Assembly: GCA_946122785.1 (NCBI GenBank)
Contig: CAMGYJ010000004.1
Span: 61,512,679 to 61,576,678, forward strand
Direction of reading: 5' to 3'
Origin: Linum tenue
Lineage: Eukaryota > Streptophyta > Magnoliopsida > Malpighiales > Linaceae
Length of the DNA stretch: 64,000 bases
This document shows positions 23,055 through 33,926 of this stretch, piece after piece. The position numbers were made by a program, and so were the translations under genes. A model generated the notes under the pieces. The model ran no database searches and had not been told where the DNA came from. It worked only from the letters and a program-made list of their open reading frames with translations. Position 1 is the first letter of the stretch. Every line of letters starts with the position of its first letter.

Positions 23055-24756
23055 CAATTTCATCATCAGTTAGTACTCTTCTCTCTTCTTAAAATGGTTT
23101 TGGCGGCAACTCCATGAAAGTCAGGAAGCTACCAACTAGGGACAAAACAGGGCTGAAATCCCATCAAGTAACCACGCCATGGCATTGCGAGCCAGGTCTT
23201 GTGCATCTTGTTGTATCTCTGTTCTAGCATTGAAATCCAGAAGAAGAGAAGCAACCCACATCCTCGCTAGCCGCGATCCAGTTGCTGCCTAAGGTAAAAT
23301 GCAGACCCATCATCATCGTCGTCGTCGTCGTGGCCTCGTGGGAGTGTCACCAAATACAGGCCATGGCTATAACCATGAATTGCAACCACAAACATGGTTT
23401 CTGGTGGGAAGCCGCGTTTGGTTGGTTGGAGATTAGTTTGGGGAGCTGGGTGGCTGGCTGGAGGAGAAGGTGGCTCTGCTTTGTTAGGTGCAAAGGCGTT
23501 GGCAAAGAATGAGCCATGAAATGGCGGGTATGGTGGGGATGTGAAGTGTCAGTCTCCCTCCCTTTCTCACCAGAAAACACAAACCCTGCTGCTGCTGCTG
23601 CTGCTCGGCTCTTTGTTGTACATTATTTTGCTTTCATGTCTGCCGGATTGGACTTGAACAGGGATGATATGGCTTTTAGTTTTTTCATATCGTCCATTGA
23701 AATTTGGGGAGGGGAAAGAAAGGGGTAAATTATGTTTTCGTTCTTCTTTGGATAACATGGCCGGCCATGTGGTAACCTATCCATGGTGTCCCCTGCTGGC
23801 GAGCATGGGGTTTTTATTTTATTTTATTTTATTATAGACACTAGATGTTAGAACTTGGAGCTATTTTCTAACCATGGATGATTAATAATAATATATTTAC
23901 TCAATATCTTTGTTGAATCGATGTGGTTGGTAGGCTGTCTTCCTTTTTTTTTTTTTTTTTATCCAAGTGTTAGTGTCTTCTTCTTTTTTCTAAGTTAAAA
24001 TTCTAAAATTTCGGAATATTGACTTTCAAGTGTCTCTTTCAAGTCATTATCATGTTGACAAGTCAATATTACTAACAAAATTGTTAACTGAAAGTTAATA
24101 TTTGGTTAATTCTTAGTATTTCGAAAGATTTAACTAATAAAAAAGAATCCAAAAAAAGATTTGGATAAAAAATAGACATTCCACCTTATTCTTATGTGTA
24201 TATAAATATGAATAAAACTCAAATTATTTGGAATAAGGTATTACACTATCCGCACCGATCCGATTCGTTGTGATCCCTATTTGGCCCTTTCTCTTCTTCT
24301 CATTTCCATGGTCCATGAAACCGTAACGGGAAAGTCAACGGTAGAATATTTTATGGTAAAATCGTGGTTTAACTATAGTTCAACTACAATATCGTTAAAT
24401 ACCGCCTACCATTTTTGCCTCTAATACTAAAATTTTATAGTTAAACCGCCAATACGGTACGTTTTCACAATACATGCCCATTTCTTTACCTATTCATCCA
24501 ATCTCCATTTTTCATGTAGATACCAATAATTATACTTTTTGTTGGTTACTAAGAAAAAAAAAGGAAATTTCTCCAGACATCACATTTGGCCCTTTGCTCT
24601 TTAGCCCATCATCCACCCTCCCCACTTATCCTCTTCACCTGCAGAAGAGAAAGTGAGAGACTTCACCAAGAAAAAAACAGAGAGAGAAAGCTTTGACTCG
24701 AAATCTCTCCTCCTCCGCATTTCCCATCTTCCTCCCCACGGCGGGGGATCTCCGCC
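23055..24756. other. Downstream flank shared with the intact auxin-receptor copy, then intergenic
   Basis: Blocks at about 23140-23690 recur after the intact gene at about 27330-27860 (for example GAAATCCAGAAGAAGAGAAG, and GCCGGATTGGACTTGAACAG). The tandem duplication therefore included about 0.8 kb downstream of the stop, probably 3' UTR. The rest (23.7-24.6 kb) is AT-rich without a gene. Confidence 0.7.
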
Positions 24757-27092
24757 ATGGATCTCACCCCGAAGCAGAGCATCCCGGCTGCTGAGTCGAC
24801 TCGCTTCCCCGACGAGGTCCTCGAGCGAGTCCTCACCCTGCTCAAGTCTCCCAAGGACCGCAACGCCGTTTCCCTAGTCTGCAAGGACTGGTACACCGCC
24901 GACAGCTGGTCTCGCCGCCACGTCTTCATCGGGAACTGCTACTCCGTCTCGCCGGAGATCGTCGCCCGCCGGTTCCCCAGGATCCGGAGCGTCACGCTCA
25001 AGGGGAAGCCGCGGTTCTCCGACTTCAATCTCGTCCCCGACAACTGGGGCGCCGACGTCCACTCCTGGCTCCTGGTCTTCGCCTCCGGGTCTCCGTTCCT
25101 CGAGGAGCTGAGGCTGAAGAGAATGAGGGTTACCGATGGGAGCTTGGAGTTCTTGGCGCTCAACTTTCCTAATTTCAGAGCTCTGTCTCTCTTGAGCTGC
25201 GACGGATTCAGCACCAGCGGACTCGCCACCGTCGCTACTCATTGCAAGTAAGACACAGTCGATTCTGCTGATTCCCGTTTCAATTCCAGATCTGAGCTCT
25301 GCTACGTTAGTTGCGATTCCAGATCTGATCTGTTTCATTAGTTATTTATTAGGTGGAATTTGATGTTGTAGTCATCTTAGTGCCGAGTTGAGTACCCAAT
25401 GTGATGCATCCTGGATCAATCGATCATTGATAATGGATCAAATTTCAATTTCCTGAGATGGGTTTTCCCTCTTGCTTTTGCTTTTCACAGGAATCTGATT
25501 GAGCTGGATATACAAGAGAACGGGATAGAGGACTTGAGTGGGGAATGGCTGAGCTGCTTTCCTGATAACTTCAGCACATTGGAAGTTCTGAACTTCTCCA
25601 ACCTGATCACCGATGTCAACACCGAGGTGCTCGAGAGGCTCGTGAGCAGGTGTAGATCATTAAAGGTTTTGAAACTGAACAGGAGTAGCTCCTTAGATTG
25701 CCTGCACAGGTTGCTCACTTCTGCGCCTCAGTTGACTGAACTGGGCGTTGGTTCTTTCTCCCAAGAGCTCACTCCGCAGCAGCATGCGGAGCTCAAACAT
25801 GCTTTCGGTTTCTGCAAGAATCTAACTGTTCTTTCTGGGTTTTGGGATGCAACGGCACTGAATCTATCCGCTGTTTACCCTGCTTGCTCTGGGCTGAGTT
25901 TTTTGAACTTAAGCTACACCGCTTTGCAGAGTCAGGAGCTTGCTAGTCTTCTTCCTCACTGCCCATGTCTTCGTCGCCTTTGGGTGAGTACTATGAAAGA
26001 CCCTTTGGCCTCCTGGTCTCTCCCTTAGTTTTCTGTAGGCATAGAACATTGCATTTCACTAGGGGTTGTCTGGTAAAGCAGGAATCGTTAGCGTGACATT
26101 GGTCAACCATTTTGATAGCAAACAAGTATGCATATTACAATGTATTTCACCATGTTTGGTTTGATAACCAGGGATTGTTCCTTAAGCTGTTATCAGCATT
26201 TGGTTTGGTAACGCAGAATGGCAACTCTAGTCTTCTTGTTTTATTATGCAATCTAATATAGTTCATCTCAGTGTTCACTCCCTGTTATCACTGAACTAAT
26301 AATTTTATGGTTGATGTTCAAACGCAGGTACTGGACTCAGTGGGAGACAGAGGTCTTGAAGCAGTGGGAGCCAACTGCCCATCACTCGAAGAAATCCGCG
26401 TGTTCCCAACTGATCCTTTCGATGAGGACATGCTCCATACGGTCACTGAGTCAGGCATAGTTGCGGTCTCCCAGGGCTGCCCCAAGCTCCACTACATCCT
26501 CTACTTCTGCCGCCAAATGACAAACGCAGCAGTGGCCACCGTGGTCCGCAACTGCCCAGACTTCACCCATTTCCGCCTCTGCATCATGAACCCAGGCCAA
26601 CCAGACCACACCACAAACCAACCAATGGACGAGGCCTTCGGCGCTGTCGTAAAAACCTGCAAGAAGCTAAAGCGACTCTCCATCTCGGGTCTCCTCACCG
26701 ATCTCACATTCAAGTACATAGGCGAGTACGCCAAGAACTTGGAGGCTTTATCAGTGGCCTTTGCCGGAAGCAGCGATCTCGGGATGCAGTATGTTATGGA
26801 GGGTTGTTCGAAGTTGAAGAAGTTGGAGATTAGGGACTGTCCTTTTGGGAATGCAGCATTGCTTTCCGGTTTGGAGAGGTACGAGTCAATGAGGTCGCTT
26901 TGGATGTCGGCTTGTAATGTGACGGTTGATGGTTGTAAGGCTTTGGCCAGACAGATGCCAAGGTTGAACGTTGAAGTGATGAAGGAAGAAGGGAGTGATG
27001 ATTGTAAGGCGGATAAGGTTTATGTTTATCGGACAGTTGCTGGGCCAAGACGAGATGCTCCTCCCTCCGTGCTCACCTTCTCTAGTCTTTGA
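24757..27092 (+). CDS. AFB: TIR1/AFB-type auxin receptor, F-box leucine-rich-repeat protein
   Basis: Three exons, 24757-25247, 25491-25983 and 26328-27092; 1749 nt encoding 582 residues. Intron positions (after HCK and after RLW) match TIR1/AFB genes. The protein is the substrate-recognition subunit of an SCF ubiquitin ligase in the nucleus; auxin glues Aux/IAA repressors to its LRR pocket. F-box at about residues 16-56 ([11 protein letters not shown] ... LVCKDWY), then LRRs to the C-terminus. Pocket residues seen: Arg411 (THFRLC) and Ser446 (LSISGLL) correspond to TIR1 Arg403 and Ser438, and Phe87 to Phe79. The TIR1 His78 position is Arg86 (GKPRFSDF), a feature otherwise known from AFB4/AFB5. 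The rest mixes TIR1- and AFB5-like traits, so clade (possibly AFB6) is unsettled. Only this copy of the tandem pair is intact. Confidence 0.93.
26885..26904 (+). promoter_or_regulatory. Degenerate miR393 target site
   Basis: The codons for SMRSLWM (GTCAATGAGGTCGCTTTGGA) lie where TIR1/AFB2/AFB3 mRNAs pair with miR393. Against the miR393 sequence known to me there are mismatches at miRNA positions 8 and 13 and a G:U at 11. Pairing is therefore weaker than in TIR1, though cleavage positions 9-10 are matched. Confidence 0.45.
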
Positions 27093-28569
27093 AAATCATC
27101 AGTTAGTAACTCTTATTTTTCTCTCTCTCCTTTTCACTCTTATAATTTCTCTACTCTTTCCCCGTCGTCAATCCTCATATTATTTGCCTAATAAAGGCTA
27201 GTAAATTATTTTTGTAAAAACAGAGCGAGGATGCTTCACCAAGCTTTGCTCCGAGGAATGGTTTTGAAAGGCCTCGAAGACAGCATTTGGCAAGTATTTG
27301 CTTAATCTTGTCAATCTGCTGGGAGGGTGTTGTTCCATGAAGTCATGAAGCTACAAACAGCTACAGGAAAGGGCTGAAATCCACTCCCATCCATTCGTGG
27401 AGCTTCTTGTAAGAACACTCTTCCAGTAGTGAAATCCAGAAGAAGAGAAGAAACTCAAGAGTTAGCATCAGAACATATCAACTAGTTCATCAACACGGGA
27501 TGACTGCGAACAAGCCAGCCAAGATTCCATTGCAGGTTACTATAAAAGAAGACCCGATCCTCATCATCGTGCGAGTGTCGCCGAAAATACAGGCCATGAC
27601 TATTATCTACATTTATCTTCCTAAGTTGATGGGAATTTGGAGAAAGGGGATACTGCATACACAGAACCAGACAGGATACAGGCATTGTTTCTGGTGGTCA
27701 GCCGCATTAGCTTTGCGTTGGCTGAAGGAGAGGGAGTGGCTGTTTTGTTGGTCCAAAGTTGGTGAGGATGCATGCTTTTGTTCTGGCATTATTTGCTTTC
27801 ATGTCTGTCCTTGTTTTTGCCGGATTGGACTTGAACAGGAATATGGCTTTTTTAAGTGGTCGTTTGGCAAGCTTTAATTTAGAATACATCATGTGTTTTT
27901 TGTAATTGGGATTTGTTAAAACTTAGAATTGATGCAAATGTTAGAATACAGTGTTTTGGTCTGTAGCAAATTAGCAATTGTGATATGGGTTTTCACATAA
28001 TTGGATCAGTTACATGAGATCACTAGAACAACATGATGATTTCCGAAATAATGTATATTGAATGTCAGGAATTGGGGATGAATACATGATTAGAACTCAT
28101 TTTTAAGCCTGCATGGTTAGTAATAATATTTAGTCAGTATCGTTGATGAATGTACTGACTGACTCCATATCCATGGCTTCTTTCATAGCACAAGCCATTA
28201 TGACCATTTTGCTCTATACATTATACAATACAGATTGGTGGGAGTTGGGACGCCTAGCTATTGATTCCGTAGTTCGTAAAAAAACCATTTCCATAACATT
28301 ATATGAATCAATAGCTTAAATTGTTAATTTTCGATAAGTTCTTTGAGGAGTTGAAGCTCCATTACGAAAAATCTCTAAAATTACTTGTTTCTTCCTACGA
28401 TAAGTTCCCGCATTCTTCAATCTCTTTCATTTGATTTCGATTAGTTGACATAAATCAAGACTCAAAATTTCTATGAAGTCGCTACCCGAAGGGTGAAGAA
28501 ACAAAATAGTGAGCCCTAAGATTTTTACTTAAAAAAAAAACTTAGAGACCAATGCAGATCTAATCGAGT
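27093..28569. other. 3' flank of the auxin-receptor gene and intergenic DNA
   Basis: Contains the downstream block shared with the pseudogene copy (27330-27860). After about 27.9 kb it is AT-rich, with no gene up to the LINE fragment. Confidence 0.6.
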
Positions 28570-30480
28570 AGGATGCTCCGGAGCTTTAATCACACGTGGT
28601 TGACCTTAATCCCAAAGGTAGATAATGTGGAGAACATGAAGCAACTACGTCCGATCGGCCTCTGTCAGTTTGTGTACAAGATCATTACTAAAATCATGGC
28701 TGAAAGGCTGGCTGGTCCCCTGCCTCGGATCATCTCGCCAGGACAGAATGCTTTCATCCGTGAGAGACAAATAGTTGATAATATCCTTCCGGGGCATGAG
28801 TTAATGCACTATTTGAAAATCAAAACTCGTGGTAAGAAAGGATACATGGCTCTGAAGGTTGATATGGAAAAGGCCTATGATAGAGTCGAATGGTCCTTTC
28901 TGCTAGCGGTTCTGAAAAAAATAGGCTTTAACTTTGTCTGGAAGGATTGGATCCATGAATGTCTCTGATCAACATCTTTTTCAGTCCTTATGAATGACAC
29001 TCCTTCAGGTTTCTTTTCGCCTTCTCGGGGACTCCGGTAAGGGGATCCTCTTTCTCCTCTCTTGTTTGTGATCTGTACAAAGGGGTTTGTGGCCCTCCTC
29101 AGTAAAGCAATTACGGAAGGAAAACTTGAAGGAGTGAAAGTAGCCCCTCGCGCTCCTTGAATCTCTCATATGTTTTTTGCAAGTGATTCTTATTTATTCC
29201 TACGGGGTTCACTTCAAGAATGTGAGAATTTGATCGAGGTGTTAAATGAGTATGAAGAGCTGAGCGGCCAACGGGTGAACTTGGTGAAATCGGCAGTATG
29301 CTTTAGCAAGAATATTGCTCTGCCAGACCAAGAGTTTCTGGCTCAGATTCTGGGTGTTGGGGCGGTAGGGGTTCATGATAAGTATATGGGTTTACCTACT
29401 TTGATAGCTCGTTCGAAACTGGCTACGTTCCACTATTTAGAGGAAAATCTGCTGGAACGATTGCAAGGTTGGAAGCAAAGGACTTTGTCTTGGGCCGCAA
29501 AAGAGACCTTGATTAAATCAGTCGCTTTAGCTTTGCCGTTGCATATTATGTCCTATTTTAAACTACCTCTCTCTCTGTGCCAACTGTTGGACAAACATGT
29601 GGCCATATTTTGGTGGGGTGTGGAGGAGGGCCATCGGAGGATCGTTGGTTATCCTGGCGTCATATGTGTCATAGTAAGCATGAGGGGATATGGGTTTAGA
29701 AGATTCGAGCATTTCAATCAAGCTCTCTTAGCCAAAATTAGTTGGCGCATTCCTAATGAACCACAGTCTCTGTTATCCCAAGTGTACAAATGCAAGTATT
29801 TTCCATTGGGGATCGTCCTCGCTGCTAAAGCTCGCTCTCGGCCTTCTTGGGGTTGGCAGAGTATCCTCTATGGTTGGCAATTGTTGGACCTAGGATTAAG
29901 ATGGCAAATTGGTAATGGCTAGACTGTTTCTCTTTTTCAGCCAAATTGGATTCTGCGGATGCATCCCGATACCCCAGTTTATAATCCTCAGGTGTTGCCT
30001 GCGGGGAGGCGACCCCCGGGTAGCTGAGGTTATTTATCGGGGGGGGGGGGGGAGGTGCGATCTGAAACTCAGTCAGTGGTTTGATTCATACACTTGTCAG
30101 GCTATCGAAACTATTCCCCTTCCTAGACAGAATGTTGAGGATAAGTTGATATGTCATGAAACGATTGAGGGGATTTTTCCCGTTAAATCGGCCCATCATT
30201 TTGCAGTCCTTTTGGATAAGCAGAGGGGTCATTGGCGGTCCACGGCGAGCTGGATGGATATGGCCAGCTGGATTCGTTTTTGGGAGGCTGATATCCCGCG
30301 CAAGTTGAAAGTATTTGTCTGGCAAATTTTTTAACCGCATCCTGCCAACCACTTTGCTAGGCCGATAAAGAAACCACGGGGCATTTGTTCCTTGACTGTC
30401 CGGTAGCTCGGGCCCTATGGGACTACTCGGGACTGGAATATGTTGGACAAGGATTGCCTCGGTATACCTTCCAACTTTTC
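28570..30480 (+). mobile_element. Decayed L1-type LINE, reverse transcriptase fragment
   Basis: Successive frames give LTLIPKVDNVENMKQLRPIG, FVYKIITKIMAERL, GQNAFIRERQIVDNIL, DMEKAYDRVEW, GDPLSPLLFVI, then FASDSYLFL and KYMGLPTLIARSK. This is the order of a plant non-LTR reverse transcriptase, ending with a zinc-binding-RT-like WIRFWEADIPRKLKVFVWQIF. Inactivating changes: an in-frame stop before GDPLSPLL (near 29038), other stops and shifts (about 28966, 29159, 29920), and the catalytic FADD reads FASD. A 14-base G run (30039-30052) adds a shift. The 5' end including the endonuclease is missing. Confidence 0.88.
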
Positions 30481-30490
30481 TTCAAAAAAT

Positions 30491-30973
30491 GGGTTAAAGA
30501 CACATTTGGTCACTGAGATTACAAAATCGGGACATGTTTAGTCACTAGAAAAAGTTTATATCAAATTTTGTCACTACAATAACTAAAACCGGACACATTT
30601 AGTCACTCGCCGTTAGTCTCCGTCCAACTCCGTTAATGAAGTCCGTTAAGTGCTGATGTGGCAAACAGAATTGCCTAATCAGCCGGATATAACCCAACAA
30701 AAATAAAACCCGAAATCTATGACGTGGCGGGTTATAATGACGTGGCGGGTCGGGTTTTATTTTTGTTGGGTTATATCCGGCTGATTAGGCAATTCTGTTT
30801 GCCACATCAGCACTTAACGGACTTCATTAACGGAGTTGGACGGAGACTAACGGCGAGTGACTAAATGTGTCCGGTTTTAGTTATTGTAGTGACAAAATTT
30901 GATATAAACGTTTTCTAGTGACTAAACATGTCCCGATTTTGTAATCTCAGTGACCAAATGTGTCTTTTAACCC
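30491..30973. mobile_element. Foldback MITE (483 bp), copy 2, near-perfect hairpin
   Basis: Starts GGGTTAAAGACACATTTGGTCACTGAGATT and ends with its complement ...GTGTCTTTTAACCC. The two arms (about 225 bp each) are almost exact complements around a short centre near 30720-30745. A transcript would form a very long duplex. Family relative of 6954-7340. No coding capacity; no clear target duplication. It sits exactly at the 3' end of the LINE remnant. Confidence 0.88.
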
Positions 30974-31613
30974 GTATTAATATATACGCGAGATTTTTAG
31001 ACAAAAACAGTGGCTCCAAATTATATGATTGCTCTATAATATGCATGCATTGCTCAATAATATTTGTACTGTTCCCACTTTTTTTGTTTTTTTTTTACAT
31101 AGCGAATATACGACTCCTTGTTTAGTAGATGTCATAATCTAGGTTTGCTTGCTATGTATTGGTTGTCTTAAACGAACTATACATTTGCAGAGACAGAGGC
31201 CGTGCACAAGAAAGAAAACGTACGCCACTGCTCCACACTGGCCTGGAATTAGGGGTGGACAAAGATAAAGGTTGTAAATATTTGAAAATAATTTGCTTAC
31301 AATTCATATTCATATTTAAACAAAATACGACATTCTAAATAAAATAACAAATATTTATGATTAATAACATTTAACAGAAATTATTTTTAATAATAACATT
31401 TAACATCAATATTTAAACGTTTATACTTGAATCCAACAAATAATATCATCATTTAACTTTCAAATTCATAAAATAAATAATTAAATAATTTTTTATTAAT
31501 TAAATTCATATAATAAATCCATGCATATGAAGAAAAAACAAACAAATCAAATATGATCATTCCCGGGTCTATCTAGTCATGTTCATCAACCATTGTAAAT
31601 TTTGCCTCGGAAC
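30974..31613. other. Intergenic, no gene seen
   Basis: Very AT-rich, with TTTAACA/AATAACATTTAACA repeats around 31360-31410. No gene. Confidence 0.55.
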
Positions 31614-32014
31614 CAAGGTTGTCAAACCCCTATCGGACTCCCAGTTTGGACACGGTTCGACCTAAGTTGGGCTTCAAAACGGCCTCTAGAAAGCCGTCCG
31701 ATCTGACCCCTAAAGAGGGAGAAGAAGAGAGGGGAAAGAGAGGAAGATGAACGGAGGAAGGGAGATGGTGGGTGGGTCATGGACTCATGGGGGTTAGTTA
31801 GATTTAAGCTGTGGAAAATAAGTTTTTAACAGATACATATAAGATAAATTTCATTTCAGTCATTATAAATCTTTAATTACTACCTTATTTGTATATATAT
31901 ATTTAGGAAAAAGTCTATAACGGCTCAACCTGACCGGACCCCCTCGATCAGACCATTAAAATTCAAACCCTTTACTTAACCGGCTCAATGACTTAAACCG
32001 GCTTGACAACCTTG
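31614..32014. mobile_element. Probable hAT MITE (401 bp)
   Basis: Perfect 12-bp terminal inverted repeats CAAGGTTGTCAA / TTGACAACCTTG. The flanking 8-mers CTCGGAAC and CTCGCGGG agree only partly, so the target duplication is eroded or absent. The interior has CCGGCTC / GACCGG motifs near both ends and no coding frame. Confidence 0.75.
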
Positions 32015-33816
32015 CTCGCGGGAAGTGAAAGTTACAAGCCAAAACCTCCTGATAAGGGCAAAAGCGTGCATCTGCAACCACAGAAAATCAGTCATTATAG
32101 ATAGTAACGAGAGATAATTTATTTTAGTAATTTTACCCATTAGCCACGAGATAAACTAAAGTACAAGAATTGACCTAATTACTACCTAAAGTAGGAGTCT
32201 GCCGTCGAATAGTATTTACCTAGTTACTACCTAATTAGTAAGTAGTGACTTGATAATTTTGTTTTTTGTATGAGGAATCGGCCTTCTCCAGGCTTTTCCA
32301 TCATTTTTCTTAGTGAACGTCATTGTTGGTGACAAATAATGTCACATATCTCTTCTTTAAAAAAATAAAAAAATTACACGTACAACCCGATCTGTAATAT
32401 ATGTAGAGTTGCAACACTTAAGTCACACTCCGCCTATATATGATGTTGACATATTTAGAATTTGAGCCTCTAATTATACGATATATGTAAGATGAGACAT
32501 ATACAAGATAACAAGAATTAAGATATGCATACTTGGCTAAAGTTAAAAATAAATGAAAGGTATACCAAAATCAAATAACACCTTATATTTGCTGCAAATT
32601 AACCCATTCTTTTTGGCTTTGGGGTGACTTCTAGCTATAGATATAGGTACATTAGGGACTCAGAAAAAATGAGAACAAAATGTGTGCCCCATATGGTCAC
32701 ATCATGCAATTAATCACAGAATCATCAACGATTTAAGAAGCACAGTATTTAAAAAAAAAACGTGATTTCAGAAGTACTCTCGAGTTCTCATCATTACTCG
32801 CAATTAGTAATGATAACAAGTTTCCATATGTTGATATATACCAGAATCAGTCACTGGGTGGGTAATAGTTCAATAGTTATTCGGTCGTCTGTTTTCTTAT
32901 CGGTTAACCAGCTGCTGGTAACTGACCATACACAACTCGATACAATTAGACAGGATAACCGAACCAATAGTATGGTGGTGCAAGGAAATAAATCAGTTTT
33001 TCGTTTCCGAAGTTGGTTTGAAAAGATAGGAAAACTTGAAATCTAGTGGGTAGCGGTAGCAAATCATGGTGTCACGAAAATTATGGCTCACCAGTCACCC
33101 ACCACACATACGTACATGTAAAAGCATGTAATAAAACGACGAGAAGTCACGATATTGAAGGAACGAACGAATGTTACGTTATCCAAATGACGATAAGGTT
33201 AAAACTTGAAACCTTAATTAGTCTGAGTGGGCCCCAAAAGCTCGGCTGACTCAGCTTTCCTCACCGTCCACCTATATAAATATAATGTAGGTAACAATTT
33301 TATCCGATACATTCATTTGTAAGCACCGACTTCTGGTTGGGTTTTAATGCAACAGCTAGCAAAAAAGGACGCTGTTTTTTTAGGGGACACAGGATAAATA
33401 ATACTCCTGTAATTTGGGCAAGAAATATCTTTCTGAAATAAAATACTTAAGTCTCTTATCTTCCTCTGCAGAAATTTTGTGCATGTAAAATGTCCATATA
33501 GTTATGTTTACAGCGAAATAACCAACAACTCATCCAATACAAACGATTACTTGCTAAACCGACAAATTAACTTATAACCGATTATACAATTACGATTAAC
33601 CAACTGATATAAAAAATATGATTAACAATGACCAAAAATTATTATTAAAATTAAGAAAAACTGAAATAAAACAACTCCATAAAATCCAGAAAACCATAAT
33701 CAAACATTACCAAGAAAAAAAAGAGAGAGAAGAGGATAAGTGATAAATTAATAATCACGACAGCTGTATCAAGAAAAAGGGAAAGAATTTTATGAGCTTG
33801 CCCCAATTTTTCCTTT
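32015..33816. other. Intergenic and far-upstream region of the STP gene
   Basis: AT-rich, no gene or repeat recognised. Short open frames at 32762-33249 look non-coding. Confidence 0.55.
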
Positions 33817-33826
33817 AATATATATA
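33817..33826 (+). promoter_or_regulatory. Probable TATA box of the STP gene
   Basis: AATATATACA, about 100 bases before the ATG, followed by a CT-rich 5' UTR (33845-33905). Confidence 0.55.
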
Positions 33827-33926
33827 CACTACGCCATTATTACCACTTTCATTTTCCTTCTTATCTCCCTTTTCCTTCCTCCTCCGTCGACTTCAAACTC
33901 TTCTCGGCAAAAGAAAAAAAAGAAAA

